From: Streptomyces sp. OfavH-34-F
Lineage (GTDB): Bacteria; Actinomycetota; Actinomycetes; Streptomycetales; Streptomycetaceae
Reading direction: 5' to 3'
Assembly (NCBI RefSeq): GCF_022347745.1
Contig: NZ_JAKRGC010000017.1
Span: forward strand, 1 to 48,964
Length of the DNA stretch: 48,964 bases
Part shown: piece after piece, positions 32,381-43,028 of the stretch
How positions within the stretch are numbered: position 1 is the first letter of the stretch
Layout of the letters: each line of letters starts with the position of its first letter
Notes under the pieces: model-generated
Seen by the model: the letters and a program-made list of their open reading frames with translations, nothing else
Database searches by the model: none
Told to the model about the DNA's origin: nothing
Made by a program: the position numbers and the translations under genes

Positions 32381-32386
32381 TAGGGT
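32381..32386 (+). promoter_or_regulatory. -10 hexamer TAGGGT, probable clpP1 promoter
   Basis: TAGGGT fits the TANNNT pattern of major vegetative promoters. No good -35 hexamer is seen at 17-18 bases, which fits dependence on the activator site upstream. Confidence 0.5.
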
Positions 32387-32475
32387 CCATGAAGAGGAAG
32401 GGTCGGGTAGTCCCGGCCCACCCGGTACGAAGACGCTGAGACGGCCGGAGCCGTCAGAGACGAGCAGGTGGATAC

Positions 32476-33093
32476 GTGACGAATCTGATGCCCTACGCCG
32501 CCGGAGAGCCGTCCCTCGGTGGTGGCCTCGGCGACCAGGTCTACAGCCGGCTGCTCGGCGAACGCATCATCTTCCTCGGCCAGCAGGTGGACGATGAGAT
32601 CGCCAACAAGATCACCGCGCAGCTGCTCCTCCTCGCGGCCGAGCCCGAGAAGGACATCTACCTCTACATCAACAGCCCCGGCGGCTCGGTGACGGCCGGC
32701 ATGGCGGTCTACGACACCATGCAGTACATCCCGAACGACGTGGTCACCATCGGCATGGGCATGGCGGCCTCGATGGGCCAGTTCCTGCTCACCGGCGGCA
32801 CCGCCGGCAAGCGCTTCGCGCTCCCGAACACCGACATCCTCATGCACCAGGGCTCGGCCGGCATCGGCGGTACGGCCTCGGACATCAAGATCCAGGCCCA
32901 GTACCTGCTGCGCACCAAGCAGCGCATGGCGGAGATCACCGCCCGCCACTCCGGCCAGACCGTGGAGACGATCATCCGCGACGGCGACCGCGACCGCTGG
33001 TACACCGCGGAGGAGGCCAAGGAGTACGGCCTCATCGACGAGATCATCTCGATCGCATCGGGCGTTCCGGGCGGCGGCGGCACCGGCGCCTGA
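32476..33093 (+). CDS. clpP1: ATP-dependent Clp protease proteolytic subunit 1
   Basis: Serine peptidase that forms half of the ClpP1P2 barrel. The 205-residue protein has the catalytic serine S99 in GMAASMGQ, H124 in ILMHQGS and the Asp in DRDRWY, so the triad is complete. [19 protein letters not shown] is the handle region. GTG 32476 has a modest GAGCAGG site; an internal ATG (M5) is a less likely start. It forms an operon with clpP2 (79-base gap). In Streptomyces clpP1P2 is induced by ClgR and ClpP1 affects aerial growth; the ClgR box upstream agrees. Confidence 0.97.
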   Translation: MTNLMPYAAGEPSLGGGLGDQVYSRLLGERIIFLGQQVDDEIANKITAQLLLLAAEPEKDIYLYINSPGGSVTAGMAVYDTMQYIPNDVVTIGMGMAASMGQFLLTGGTAGKRFALPNTDILMHQGSAGIGGTASDIKIQAQYLLRTKQRMAEITARHSGQTVETIIRDGDRDRWYTAEEAKEYGLIDEIISIASGVPGGGGTGA

Positions 33094-33172
33094 TCCGGGC
33101 CTCCCGGACGGCGCCGCACCGCACCGCGCATCTCTCGTACGCCGAGACACCCAGCCACAGAACGCCACCAGG

Positions 33173-33856
33173 ATGGTGAACACCCACATGAACAACTTCC
33201 CCGGCGCCTCCGCGAGCGGCCTCTACACGGGCCCGCAGGTGGACAACCGCTACATCGTGCCGCGCTTCGTGGAGCGCACCTCGCAGGGCGTGCGCGAGTA
33301 CGACCCGTACGCGAAGCTCTTCGAGGAGCGCGTGATCTTCCTCGGCGTGCAGATCGACGACGCCTCCGCCAACGACGTCATGGCGCAGCTGCTGTGCCTG
33401 GAGTCGATGGACCCGGACCGGGACATCTCCATCTACATCAACAGCCCCGGCGGCTCGTTCACGGCGCTCACCGCGATCTACGACACGATGCAGTTCGTGA
33501 AGCCGGACATCCAGACGGTCTGCATGGGCCAGGCCGCCTCCGCCGCCGCCGTGCTGCTCGCCGCGGGCACGCCCGGCAAGCGCATGGCGCTGCCGAACGC
33601 CCGCGTCCTGATCCACCAGCCGTCCTCGCAGACCGGCCGCGAGCAGCTCTCCGACCTGGAGATCGCCGCCAACGAGATCCTGCGCATGCGGACCCAGCTG
33701 GAGGAGCTGCTCGCCAAGCACTCCACCACGCCGCTCGAGAAGATCCGCGACGACATCGAGCGCGACAAGATCCTGACCGCCGAGGACGCCCTCGCCTACG
33801 GTCTCGTCGACCAGATCGTGTCGACCCGCAAGAGCGCGTCCGGAGCGCTCGCCTGA
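33173..33856 (+). CDS. clpP2: ATP-dependent Clp protease proteolytic subunit 2
   Basis: Second half of the mixed ClpP barrel. Triad: S123 in [10 protein letters not shown]148 in VLIHQPS and the Asp in [13 protein letters not shown]. It differs from clpP1 in a longer N-terminus ([15 protein letters not shown]) that is processed in this family. Start choices: ATG 33173 gives 227 residues; ATG 33188 gives 222, with GGATGGTG at suitable distance. A large inverted repeat lies downstream before clpX. Confidence 0.96.
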   Translation: MVNTHMNNFPGASASGLYTGPQVDNRYIVPRFVERTSQGVREYDPYAKLFEERVIFLGVQIDDASANDVMAQLLCLESMDPDRDISIYINSPGGSFTALTAIYDTMQFVKPDIQTVCMGQAASAAAVLLAAGTPGKRMALPNARVLIHQPSSQTGREQLSDLEIAANEILRMRTQLEELLAKHSTTPLEKIRDDIERDKILTAEDALAYGLVDQIVSTRKSASGALA

Positions 33857-33892
33857 CCTGCGCCCCGGGGCGCGCTGCGCATCACGCCCCGA

Positions 33893-33946
33893 CCCCTTGG
33901 CACGGCGGCGGCACCCGGCTCCGGCCGTGTGAACCGTGCCAAGGGG
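33893..33946. repeat. 13-bp inverted repeat with 28-base loop between clpP2 and clpX
   Basis: CCCCTTGGCACGG (33893-33905) and CCGTGCCAAGGGG (33934-33946) are perfect reverse complements. The loop itself is G+C-rich and may fold. It is likely a terminator or attenuator that separates the clpP1P2 transcript from clpX, which is reported to have its own promoter in Streptomyces. The long loop is atypical of the other terminators here, so a protein or RNA control role is possible. Confidence 0.6.
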
Positions 33947-34036
33947 GGCCCGCATGGGGGGCCGGGCAAGGTACCGTCGGATAGAGGCACAGGAGCCGCT
34001 GAACCAGGCGTCTCCCAGGCGAAGGGGAAGCACCTC

Positions 34037-35335
<1,299 letters not shown>

Positions 35336-35355
35336 CGCCGGGGCGACACGTGCGA

Positions 35356-35392
35356 AGGGGCGCCCGGCCGGTTCTTCCGGCCGGGCGCCCCT
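35356..35392. terminator. terminator after clpX, shared with the convergent gene
   Basis: A perfect 16-bp stem (35356-35371 with 35377-35392) around TTCTT, between clpX and the minus-strand gene ending at 35408. Confidence 0.92.
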
Positions 35393-35407
35393 GCATGCCG
35401 CCGCGGG

Positions 35408-36403
35408 TCAGATCTTGGTGCGGGAGCTGTTGTAGAGCTTGGCGGCGAGGTCGGCGACGTCCTCGGTCGGCATGCTCTTGCCGGTGGTCATGGCCGCGCC
35501 GATGTCGACGGCGAAGACGATGCCGACGGTGCTGTAGTCGGTCCAGATGCAGACGGGCGTGTTGAGCTCCTTGGGGCCCTTCTGCATCGATCCGTCGGCG
35601 TCCTTGTTGACCGTCTTGATCGACTGGCACTTCATCAGGGCGCCGTCGAAGCCCTCGGGCGTGTAGCTCTTGGGGGAGCCGACGAGCGAGACCTCGCTGT
35701 CGTCGTCGCCCTCGTCCTTCGCCATCTCCTCCTTCGCCCCGGCGAAGGCCGCGTCCAGGGTCTTCTCGGGGTCGTCGACCTTGCCCCACAGACCCTTGAG
35801 CATCAGCATCTTCGTGGTGAGCGGGTTCTTCTCCATGTCCCCGCTGGCGTAGGCACCGCTGGCCTCCACGGGCGACTTGATGCCCATGTCCTCGGCCTCG
35901 GTCTTGTCCTTGCCGGTCAGCGGCCCCGTCTTGTTGTCGGAGTCGGACTTGTCCTGCTTGTAGTCGCCCACCGACTCCGGCAGCGTCAGCTTGTACCCCT
36001 TGGTGGAGTCCGCGACGTCGCTGCTGCCGCCGCCCGCGGTGAAGTAGTACACCCCGCCCGCGACGACCGCCAGCGCCACGACCGCCGCCCCCACGATCAG
36101 GCCCGTCTTCTTCTTCGGGGCCGGCGGCGGGAAGCCCGGCTGCTGGCCGTAGGGCTGCTGGCCGTACGGCGGCGGCGTGGGCGGCTGCTGGCCGTACGGT
36201 CCGGGCTGCTGGGCCGGCGGGTAGCCGTAACCGGGCTGGGGCGGCTGCTGGGGCGGGACGCCCTGGGGGGCCTGCTGCGGGTAGCCGTAGCCGGGCTGGC
36301 CCTGCGGCGGCTGGCCGCCGTACGGGCCCGGCTGCTGGCCGTACGGTCCGGGCTGACCCTGCGGCGGCTGGCCGCCGTACGGGCCCGGCTGGTTGTTGCT
36401 CAT
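35408..36403 (-). CDS. membrane protein with Pro/Gln/Gly-Tyr-rich cytoplasmic head, function unknown
   Basis: A 331-residue protein. The first about 95 residues are low-complexity repeats of PGPYGQQ, GQPPQGQ and GYGYP, followed by a basic stop (PKKK), one membrane segment (about 99-120, GLIVGAAVVALAVVAGGVYYF) and a soluble extracytoplasmic domain of about 200 residues. That domain has two cysteines (KCQS and VCIW) that could form a disulfide, and ends TEDVADLAAKLYNSSRTKI. Such proline-rich single-pass proteins are common in Streptomyces; I do not recognise a functional family. ATG 36403 with AGGGGAC upstream is the clear start. It diverges from valS. Confidence 0.82.
   Translation of the reverse strand: MSNNQPGPYGGQPPQGQPGPYGQQPGPYGGQPPQGQPGYGYPQQAPQGVPPQQPPQPGYGYPPAQQPGPYGQQPPTPPPYGQQPYGQQPGFPPPAPKKKTGLIVGAAVVALAVVAGGVYYFTAGGGSSDVADSTKGYKLTLPESVGDYKQDKSDSDNKTGPLTGKDKTEAEDMGIKSPVEASGAYASGDMEKNPLTTKMLMLKGLWGKVDDPEKTLDAAFAGAKEEMAKDEGDDDSEVSLVGSPKSYTPEGFDGALMKCQSIKTVNKDADGSMQKGPKELNTPVCIWTDYSTVGIVFAVDIGAAMTTGKSMPTEDVADLAAKLYNSSRTKI
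36294..36395 (-). repeat. 57-bp-period direct repeat in the proline-rich head
   Basis: Stretches 36294-36338 and 36351-36395 are nearly identical (period 57 bases, 19 residues) and encode the PGPYGG-QPPQGQPG units at the N-terminus of the membrane protein. Shorter related repeats continue to about 36130. Slippage-prone, so copy number may vary between strains. Confidence 0.85.
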
Positions 36404-36530
36404 CTGCGGTGTCCCCTGTTCGTGAAACTTACGCGTTGCGAACATCCTGGCCCAAGCTCCGCGCGCGCGGACCACCGGGAGGCACACCGTTACGGAACAA
36501 ACCGGTTTCGGGGCACTCCTGTGACGGCTC

Positions 36531-36536
36531 TAAACT
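36531..36536 (+). promoter_or_regulatory. -10 hexamer TAAACT, probable leaderless promoter of valS
   Basis: TAAACT ends seven bases before GTG 36543, which puts transcription start on the start codon; there is no Shine-Dalgarno in the six bases between. I looked for a T-box leader (actinobacterial tRNA-synthetase control) and saw none. Confidence 0.6.
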
Positions 36537-36542
36537 GTCCGC

Positions 36543-39164
36543 GTGACCGAGAATCCAACGCAGCAGCCAGCCAGCAACCCCGAACTGCCGACCCAGTACA
36601 CGCCGGCCGAGGTAGAGGGGAAGCTGTACGAGCGCTGGGTAGAGCGCGGTTACTTCCAAGCGGACGCGAAGAGTGAGAAGCCGCCGTTCACCATCGTGAT
36701 CCCGCCGCCCAACGTCACCGGGGCGCTGCACCTGGGGCACGCTTTCCAGGTGACGCTCATGGACGCCCTCACGCGCCGCAAGCGCATGCAGGGCTACGAG
36801 ACGCTGTGGCTGCCGGGCATGGACCACGCGGGCATCGCCACGCAGAACAAGGTCGAACAACAACTCGCCGAGGAAGGCAAGTCCCGGCACGACATCGGCC
36901 GTGAGGCCTTCGTCGCCAAGACCTGGCAGTGGAAGGAAGAGTACGGCGGCCGTATTCTCGGCCAGCTGCGCCGTCTCGGAGCCGGCCTGGACTGGTCGCG
37001 TGAGCGGTTCACCATGGACGAGGGTCTCTCCGAGGCCGTCCAGACGATCTTCAAGAACCTGTACGACGACGGACTGATCTACCGCGCCGAGCGCATCATC
37101 AACTGGTGTCCGCGCTGTCTGACCGCGATCTCCGACATCGAGGTCGACTACCAGGACGACGACGGTGAGCTGGTCTCGCTGAAGTACGGCGAGGGTGACG
37201 AGACCGTCGTCGTCGCGACCACCCGTGTCGAGACGATGCTGGGTGACACCGCCGTCGCGGTCCACCCCGACGACGAACGGTACGCACATCTCATCGGCAA
37301 GCGCATCAAGCTGCCGCTGACCGACCGCACCATCCCGGTCGTCGCCGACACCCACGTCGACCCCGAGTTCGGGACCGGCGCCGTCAAGGTGACTCCGGCC
37401 CACGACCCGAACGACTTCGCCATCGGGCAGCGGCACGGGCTCGAGATGCTGACCATCATGGACGAGCGGGCCATCATCACGGTCCCTGGCCCGTTCGAGG
37501 GGCTCGACCGTTTCGAGGCCCGTTCCGCCATCGTCGAGGCCATGCGCGACCAGGGCCGTGTGGTCGCCGAGAAGCGCCCGTACACCCATGCCGTCGGACA
37601 CTGCTCCCGCTGCAAGACGACCGTGGAGCCGCGACTGTCCCTCCAGTGGTGGGTCAAGGTCGAAACCCTTGCCGCGGCCGCCGGAGACGCGGTCCGCGAC
37701 GGCCGGGTCGCCCTCCATCCCAAGGAGATGGAGAAGCGGTACTTCGATTGGGTGGACAACCTCAACGACTGGTGCATCTCGCGTCAGCTGTGGTGGGGCC
37801 ACCGCATTCCGGTCTGGTACGGCCCCGAGGGCGAGGTCGTCTGCGTCGGACCCGGCGAGCAGCCCCCGAGCGGCGAGGGCTGGATCCAGGACGAGGACGT
37901 CCTCGACACCTGGTTCTCCTCCGGCCTGTGGCCCTTCTCCACCCTGGGCTGGCCCGAGAAGACGCCGGACCTGGCGAAGTTCTACCCGACCGACGTCCTG
38001 CTCACCGGCCACGACATCATCTTCTTCTGGGTCGTCCGGATGATGATGTTCGGTTTGTACGCGATGGACGGGGAGGTCCCGTTCAAGACGGTCGCGCTGA
38101 CCGGTCTCGTGCGTGACGAGTTCGGCAAGAAGATGTCGAAGTCCAACCCCAACGCCGTGGACCCGATCGACTGGATGGACGCGTACGGTTCCGACGCCGT
38201 CCGATTCACCCTGGCCAACGGCGCCAATCCGGGCGCGGACGTGCCGATCGGCGAGGACTGGGTCAAGGCGTCCCGCAACTTCGCGAACAAGATCTGGAAC
38301 GCGACCCGCTTCGCGCTGATGAACGGTGCCACCGTTGAGGGCGCCCTGCCGTCCGCCGAGGAGATGTCGGCGGCCGACCGGTGGATTCTCTCGCGCCTCA
38401 ACAAGGTCGTCGCCCAGGCCGACGCGTACTACGACGACTTCCAGTTCGCCAAGCTGGCCGATGTCCTCTACCACTTCGCGTGGGACGAGGTCTTCGACTG
38501 GTACGTCGAGCTCTCGAAGACCACGTTCTTCGCGGGCGGCGACGCGGCCAGGGTCTCGGCGCGCGTGCTCGGCGAGGTCCTCGACAAGCTGCTGCGCCTG
38601 CTGCACCCCGTCGTCCCCTTCGTCACCGAGACCCTCTGGACCGCGCTCACCGGCGGCGAGTCCCTCGTCATCGCCGACTGGCCGCAGGACTCGGGCTTCC
38701 GCGACGACGCCGCCGAGCAGGAGATCGAGCTCGTCCAGCAGGTCGTCACCGAGGTCCGCCGCTTCCGCTCCGACCAGGGGCTCCAGCCCGGCCAGAAGGT
38801 TCCGGCCGAGCTGACCCTGACCGGTACCCCGCTCGCCCCGCACGAGACGGCCATGCGGCAGCTGCTCCGGCTCCAGCCCGCCGGGGACGGCTTCCAGGCC
38901 ACCGCGTCGCTGCCCGTCGCCGGGGCCACCGTCGCGCTCGACCTGTCGGGCACGATCGACGTGGCCGCCGAGCGCAAGCGGCTGACGAAGGACCTGGCCG
39001 CCGCCGAGAAGGAGGTCGCCCAGGCGACGGCCAAGCTCGGCAACCAGGCGTTCCTGGCCAAGGCCCCGGACAACGTGGTCGACAAGATCCGCGGCCGGCT
39101 CGCCAAGGCCGAGGCCGACGTCGAGCGGATCACCGGCCAGCTGGCGGGCCTGCCGCAGGCCTGA
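36543..39164 (+). CDS. valS: valyl-tRNA synthetase
   Basis: Charges tRNA-Val. The 873-residue class I enzyme has the HIGH motif as HLGH (63-66), an editing CP1 domain (about 200-340; [34 protein letters not shown]), KMSKS at 530-534, the anticodon-binding helical domain and the C-terminal coiled-coil arm ([13 protein letters not shown]...) that ValS uses to hold tRNA. Length is normal. GTG 36543 is the only start that gives the family N-terminus; it looks leaderless. A strong hairpin follows. Confidence 0.98.
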   Translation: MTENPTQQPASNPELPTQYTPAEVEGKLYERWVERGYFQADAKSEKPPFTIVIPPPNVTGALHLGHAFQVTLMDALTRRKRMQGYETLWLPGMDHAGIATQNKVEQQLAEEGKSRHDIGREAFVAKTWQWKEEYGGRILGQLRRLGAGLDWSRERFTMDEGLSEAVQTIFKNLYDDGLIYRAERIINWCPRCLTAISDIEVDYQDDDGELVSLKYGEGDETVVVATTRVETMLGDTAVAVHPDDERYAHLIGKRIKLPLTDRTIPVVADTHVDPEFGTGAVKVTPAHDPNDFAIGQRHGLEMLTIMDERAIITVPGPFEGLDRFEARSAIVEAMRDQGRVVAEKRPYTHAVGHCSRCKTTVEPRLSLQWWVKVETLAAAAGDAVRDGRVALHPKEMEKRYFDWVDNLNDWCISRQLWWGHRIPVWYGPEGEVVCVGPGEQPPSGEGWIQDEDVLDTWFSSGLWPFSTLGWPEKTPDLAKFYPTDVLLTGHDIIFFWVVRMMMFGLYAMDGEVPFKTVALTGLVRDEFGKKMSKSNPNAVDPIDWMDAYGSDAVRFTLANGANPGADVPIGEDWVKASRNFANKIWNATRFALMNGATVEGALPSAEEMSAADRWILSRLNKVVAQADAYYDDFQFAKLADVLYHFAWDEVFDWYVELSKTTFFAGGDAARVSARVLGEVLDKLLRLLHPVVPFVTETLWTALTGGESLVIADWPQDSGFRDDAAEQEIELVQQVVTEVRRFRSDQGLQPGQKVPAELTLTGTPLAPHETAMRQLLRLQPAGDGFQATASLPVAGATVALDLSGTIDVAAERKRLTKDLAAAEKEVAQATAKLGNQAFLAKAPDNVVDKIRGRLAKAEADVERITGQLAGLPQA

Positions 39165-39179
39165 CCTCGTACCAGCACG

Positions 39180-39219
39180 CCGGGAGGCCCCCGAACCAGT
39201 CGGTTCGGGGGCCTCCCGG
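39180..39219 (+). terminator. terminator after valS
   Basis: A perfect 18-bp stem (39180-39197 with 39202-39219) with an AGTC loop, 16 bases past the valS stop. Confidence 0.93.
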
Positions 39220-39262
39220 CCACTGGCCGCGGGCGGCTGCGTGCGATGTCCGGGGCCATCCG

Positions 39263-39268
39263 TAGACT
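39263..39268 (+). promoter_or_regulatory. -10 hexamer TAGACT, probable leaderless promoter of folC
   Basis: TAGACT ends eight bases before GTG 39276, and no ribosome site lies between. Supports GTG 39276 over an ATG at 39246, which is upstream of this hexamer. Confidence 0.6.
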
Positions 39269-39275
39269 GGGGCCC

Positions 39276-40796
39276 GTGAGTGAGCCCCGCCCCGACCGGC
39301 CCGACGCGTCCGACTCCGACGACACCTTCGCGGAGATCGTCGACGAAGCGACCCAGCGCGACCCCGACCTGGCGGTGATCGAGGCCGGCAGCCGTACGCT
39401 GCGTGCCGCCTCGGGGCCGCCGCCCGGTGACGAGGTCCCCACCCGCCCCGCCGACCCGGAGGTCGACAAGGCGCTGCGCGGCGTGGAGCAGGAGCTGGCC
39501 GGGCGCTGGGGCGAGACCAAGCTGGAGCCCTCCGTCACCCGCATCGCCGCCCTGATGGACGTCCTGGGCGACCCGCAGCGCGCGTACCCCTCGATCCACA
39601 TCACCGGCACCAACGGCAAGACGAGCACCGCCCGCATGGTCGAGGCCCTGCTCGGCGCCTTCGACCTGCGCACCGGCCGCTACACCTCGCCGCACGTCCA
39701 GTCGATCACCGAGCGGATCAGCCTGGACGGCGCCCCCATCGACGCCGAGCGGTTCGTCTCCACGTACGAGGACGTCAAGCCGTACGTCGAGATGGTGGAC
39801 GCCCAGCAGCCCTACCGGCTGTCCTTCTTCGAGGTGCTGACGGGCATGGCGTACGCGGCCTTCGCCGACGCGCCGGTCGACGTCGCCGTCGTCGAGGTCG
39901 GCATGGGCGGCACCTGGGACGCGACCAACGTCATCGACGCCCAGGTCGCCGTCGTCACCCCGATCTCGCTCGACCACACCGACCGCCTGGGCTCCACGCC
40001 GGGCGAGATCGCGACGGAGAAGTCCGGGATCATCAAGCAGGGCGCCACGGTCATCCTCGCCCAGCAGCCGGTGGACGCCGCCCAGGTCATGCTCAAGAAG
40101 GCCGTCGAGGTGGACGCCACCGTGGCCCGCGAGGGCATGGAGTTCGGCGTGGTCTCCCGCGAGATCGCGGTCGGCGGCCAGCTGCTGACGCTGCGCGGCC
40201 TCGGCGGCGAGTACACCGACGTCTTCCTCCCGCTGTACGGCGCCCACCAGGCGCACAACGCGGTGGTCGCGCTCTGCGCCGTCGAGGCGTTCTTCGGCGT
40301 CGGCGCCGAGCAGGCCGGCTCGCTCGACCCGGACATCGTGCGCGCGGCGTTCGCCACGGTGCGCTCGCCCGGCCGGCTGGAGGTCGTGCGCTCCAGCCCG
40401 ACCGTCGTCCTGGACGCCGCGCACAACCCGGCCGGCGCCCGCGCCACCGCCGAGGGGATCTCCGAGGCGTTCGGCTTCTCCCGGCTGATCGGCGTCGTCG
40501 GCGTCAGCGGCGACAAGGACGTGCGGGGCCTGCTGGAGGCGTTCGAGCCGATCTTCGCCGAGATCGTCGTCACCCAGAACTCCACCGAGCGCGCCATGGA
40601 CGCCGACGCCCTCGCCGCCCTCGCCGTCGAGGTCTTCGGCCACGACCGCGTGCAGGTCGAACCCCGGCTCGACGACGCCCTGGAGGCGGCGATCACCCTG
40701 GCCGAGGAAGAGGACGAGTACGCGGGCGCCGGAGTCCTGGTGACCGGCTCGGTGATCACGGCCGGCGAGGCCCGGCTGCTCCTGGGAAGGCGCTGA
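39276..40796 (+). CDS. folC: folylpolyglutamate synthase / dihydrofolate synthase
   Basis: Adds glutamate to dihydropteroate and folates. The 506-residue Mur-ligase-fold protein has a non-conserved acidic N-terminal extension (about 1-85), the P-loop ITGTNGKTSTA (near 111-117), LGAFDLRTGRYTSPH, the EVGMGGTWDATNV block, and the C-terminal DAAHNPAGARAT with VVGVSGDKDV. All are FolC hallmarks. The start at GTG 39276 fits the promoter hexamer just upstream. It is followed three bases later by the DUF4233 gene, so the two form an operon. The acidic extension is longer than in non-actinobacterial FolC. Confidence 0.96.
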   Translation: MSEPRPDRPDASDSDDTFAEIVDEATQRDPDLAVIEAGSRTLRAASGPPPGDEVPTRPADPEVDKALRGVEQELAGRWGETKLEPSVTRIAALMDVLGDPQRAYPSIHITGTNGKTSTARMVEALLGAFDLRTGRYTSPHVQSITERISLDGAPIDAERFVSTYEDVKPYVEMVDAQQPYRLSFFEVLTGMAYAAFADAPVDVAVVEVGMGGTWDATNVIDAQVAVVTPISLDHTDRLGSTPGEIATEKSGIIKQGATVILAQQPVDAAQVMLKKAVEVDATVAREGMEFGVVSREIAVGGQLLTLRGLGGEYTDVFLPLYGAHQAHNAVVALCAVEAFFGVGAEQAGSLDPDIVRAAFATVRSPGRLEVVRSSPTVVLDAAHNPAGARATAEGISEAFGFSRLIGVVGVSGDKDVRGLLEAFEPIFAEIVVTQNSTERAMDADALAALAVEVFGHDRVQVEPRLDDALEAAITLAEEEDEYAGAGVLVTGSVITAGEARLLLGRR

Positions 40797-40799
40797 CCC

Positions 40800-41159
40800 A
40801 TGCGCACGCTCTGTGCTTCCACGCTGATCGGCGAGTTCTTCGTGATCGGGTTCGCCGGTCTCGTCGCGATGAAGTCGGACGACCTGACGAGCGCCACGGT
40901 CTGGACGGTGTGCGGCATCGGGATGCTGTTCTCCGTGCTGCTCTGCGGCATGATCACCCGTCCTGGCGGGGTGCAGCTCGGCTGGGTGCTCCAGGTCGCG
41001 CTGCTCGCGAGCGGCCTGGTGATCCCGACGATGTACATCCTGGGCCTCGCCTTCGGGGCGCTGTGGTGGGCCTCGGTGCACTACGGCCGCCGGATCGACG
41101 AGGTGAAGGCCCGGTGGGCGGCGGCCCAGGCCGAGGCGGGGACGTCCGCCGGCGGCTGA
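40800..41159 (+). CDS. DUF4233 membrane protein
   Basis: A 119-residue protein with about four hydrophobic helices (8-24, 31-50, 58-76, 78-92) and a charged C-terminal tail (RRIDEVKARWAAAQAE). It matches the DUF4233 family, which is encoded next to folC in many actinobacteria; the function is unknown. It starts three bases after the folC stop, so it is co-translated with it. Its conservation beside folC suggests a link to folate or to the following ndk, but this is inference. Confidence 0.85.
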   Translation: MRTLCASTLIGEFFVIGFAGLVAMKSDDLTSATVWTVCGIGMLFSVLLCGMITRPGGVQLGWVLQVALLASGLVIPTMYILGLAFGALWWASVHYGRRIDEVKARWAAAQAEAGTSAGG

Positions 41160-41212
41160 ATCCCGCCCCCCACCACGGCAAACCCGGCCGCGGCGCCGCC
41201 GCCCGGCCCCTG

Positions 41213-41218
41213 TAGGGT
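41213..41218 (+). promoter_or_regulatory. -10 hexamer TAGGGT, probable ndk promoter
   Basis: TAGGGT lies 38 bases before the ndk start; with the good ribosome site of ndk this gives a leader of about 30 bases. Confidence 0.5.
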
Positions 41219-41255
41219 CGCCTCACCGCACCCCGATGCCTCCAAGGAGCCGCAG

Positions 41256-41669
41256 ATGACCCAGCGCACCCTCGTTCTTCTCAAGCCCGACGCCGTCCGT
41301 CGCGGTCTGGTCGGCGAGATCGTCGGCCGCATCGAGCGCAAGGCCGGCTGGAAGATCACGGCGCTGGAGCTGCGTACCCTGGACCGCGCCACGCTGGAGC
41401 AGCACTACGCGGAGCATGTGGGCCGCCCGTTCTACGAGCCCCTCATGGAGTTCATGCAGTCCGGCCCGGCCGTCGCGCTGGTGGTCGAGGGCGAGCGGGT
41501 CATCGAGGGCGTCCGCGCCCTGGCCGGCCCCACCGACCCGATCGCCGCCGCACCGGGCTCCATCCGCGGCGACTTCGGCACGATCACCCGGGAGAACCTC
41601 ATCCACGCATCGGACTCCGAGGAGTCCGCGGAGCGGGAAATGAAGCTGTTCTTTCCGGGTCTTTCCTGA
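41256..41669 (+). CDS. ndk: nucleoside diphosphate kinase
   Basis: Balances nucleoside triphosphate pools by phosphate transfer through a histidine. The 137-residue protein starts TQRTLVLLKPDAVRRG and has the active H117 in NLIHASDS. AAGGAG precedes ATG 41256. Normal length; a palindromic terminator follows, so mreB is separately transcribed. Confidence 0.98.
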   Translation: MTQRTLVLLKPDAVRRGLVGEIVGRIERKAGWKITALELRTLDRATLEQHYAEHVGRPFYEPLMEFMQSGPAVALVVEGERVIEGVRALAGPTDPIAAAPGSIRGDFGTITRENLIHASDSEESAEREMKLFFPGLS

Positions 41670-41701
41670 ATCGCAGTCAGCCGAACAGCGCTCATGACCT
41701 G

Positions 41702-41727
41702 GGGCGACCGAATTAATTCGGTCGCCC
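41702..41727 (+). terminator. palindromic terminator between ndk and mreB
   Basis: GGGCGACCGAATT and its exact complement AATTCGGTCGCCC abut with no loop base (26-base perfect palindrome), then TTC. The AT-rich centre (AATTAATT) makes a four-base turn likely. Confidence 0.85.
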
Positions 41728-41734
41728 TTCGGCA

Positions 41735-41740
41735 TAGGGT
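41735..41740 (+). promoter_or_regulatory. -10 hexamer TAGGGT, candidate mreB promoter
   Basis: Lies right after the ndk terminator and about 224 bases before the mreB start, so the mRNA would have a long leader. In S. coelicolor mreB is known to have several promoters; I cannot place the others by eye. Confidence 0.4.
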
Positions 41741-41963
41741 GTCCGATCGCGGGAACGCATCCCCCCGACGTAACGTCACCATGAGTGGAACGGCCACCCG
41801 TTCTGCCCAGCAGGGCGGCGTACCCTCGCGCCGTGGCGCTGCAACCGGCACTACGATGGAACCTTCCACGCCCGCAGCGCCCATCCCGCCCACCGAAAAC
41901 AAGCCACCCGAGCTTTCCCTCGGGAAGGCCCGACGCATCCTCATGGGGAACAAGGGGAACTCA

Positions 41964-42983
41964 ATGTCGTTCATCGGCCGTGACATGGCTATCGACCTCG
42001 GGACTGCCAACACGCTGGTGTACGTCAGGGGGCGCGGCATCGTCCTGAACGAGCCGTCCGTCGTGGCCATCAACACCAACACCGGCGGAATTCTGGCGGT
42101 CGGTGCCGAGGCAAAGAAGATGATCGGCCGTACTCCCGGCAACATCGTCGCCGTACGGCCGCTCAAGGACGGTGTGATCGCCGACTTCGAGATCACCGAG
42201 CGGATGCTCCGCTACTTCATCCTGAAGATCCACAAGCGCCGCTACCTGGCCCGCCCGCGGGTCGTGGTGTGTGTGCCCTCCGGCATCACCGGGGTCGAGC
42301 GCCGCGCCGTGATCGAGGCGTCCACGCAGGCCGGCGCCCGCCAGGTGCACATCATCGAGGAGCCCATGGCGGCGGCCATCGGGTCCGGACTGCCGGTCCA
42401 CGAGGCCACCGGCAACATGGTCGTGGACATCGGCGGCGGCACCACCGAGGTCGCCGTCATCTCGCTGGGCGGAATCGTCACCGCGCAGTCGATCCGGGTG
42501 GCCGGCGACGAGCTGGACAACGCGATCATCCAGCACATCAAGAAGGAGTACTCGCTCCTCCTGGGCGAGCGCAGCGCCGAACAGATCAAGATCACCATCG
42601 GCTCGGCCTACGACCTGGAGAAGGACGAGCACACCGAGATCCGCGGCCGCGACCTCGTCTCGGGCCTGCCCAAGACCGTCGTCATCTCGGCCGCCGAGGT
42701 CCGCAAGGCCATCGAGGAACCGGTCAACGCGATCGTGGACGCGGTCAAGACGACGCTCGACAAGTGCCCGCCGGAGCTGTCCGGCGACGTCATGGACCGC
42801 GGCATCGTCCTCACCGGCGGCGGCGCGCTGCTGCGCGGACTCGACGAGCGGCTGCGCAACGAGACCGGCATGCCGATCCACATCGCCGAGGACCCGCTGG
42901 ACTCGGTGGCGCTCGGCTCCGGCAAGTGCGTCGAGGAGTTCGAGGCGCTCCAGCAGGTGCTGGACGCCCAGCCCCGACGGTAG
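41964..42983 (+). CDS. mreB: rod shape-determining protein MreB (actin-like)
   Basis: Actin homologue that in Streptomyces acts in spore wall synthesis. The 339-residue protein has the phosphate 1 motif [14 protein letters not shown], the connect 1 region, phosphate 2 [20 protein letters not shown], the adenosine motif [15 protein letters not shown] and the C-terminal helix. Two in-frame ATGs upstream exist (41943 and earlier); ATG 41964 has AAGGGGAA at ideal distance and gives the family start [13 protein letters not shown]. Upstream in-frame codons have a low-complexity composition. A hairpin separates it from mreC, which fits reports that mreB is largely transcribed alone. Confidence 0.97.
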   Translation: MSFIGRDMAIDLGTANTLVYVRGRGIVLNEPSVVAINTNTGGILAVGAEAKKMIGRTPGNIVAVRPLKDGVIADFEITERMLRYFILKIHKRRYLARPRVVVCVPSGITGVERRAVIEASTQAGARQVHIIEEPMAAAIGSGLPVHEATGNMVVDIGGGTTEVAVISLGGIVTAQSIRVAGDELDNAIIQHIKKEYSLLLGERSAEQIKITIGSAYDLEKDEHTEIRGRDLVSGLPKTVVISAAEVRKAIEEPVNAIVDAVKTTLDKCPPELSGDVMDRGIVLTGGGALLRGLDERLRNETGMPIHIAEDPLDSVALGSGKCVEEFEALQQVLDAQPRR

Positions 42984-42995
42984 TAAGCCCACGGC

Positions 42996-43028
42996 CCTCC
43001 GCGCGGACGCTGCCGCCCCGCGCGGAGG
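42996..43028 (+). terminator. hairpin between mreB and mreC, probable attenuator
   Basis: CCTCCGCGCGG (42996-43006) pairs perfectly with CCGCGCGGAGG (43018-43028) around an 11-base loop. It would stop part of the mreB transcripts before mreCD-PBP2-rodA. A TTGATA (43033-43038) just after it could be the -35 of an internal promoter, but no matching -10 is clear. Confidence 0.75.

Noticed and set aside
33929..34036. In-frame ATG extension of ClpX
   Set aside because: The added residues are Gly/Pro-rich and absent from the family, and the region overlaps the inverted repeat; GTG 34037 has a ribosome site and the correct N-terminus.
36404..36542. T-box riboswitch upstream of valS
   Set aside because: The gap is only 139 bases, shared with a divergent gene, and lacks the T-box sequence and specifier stem; the promoter hexamer sits right before the start codon.
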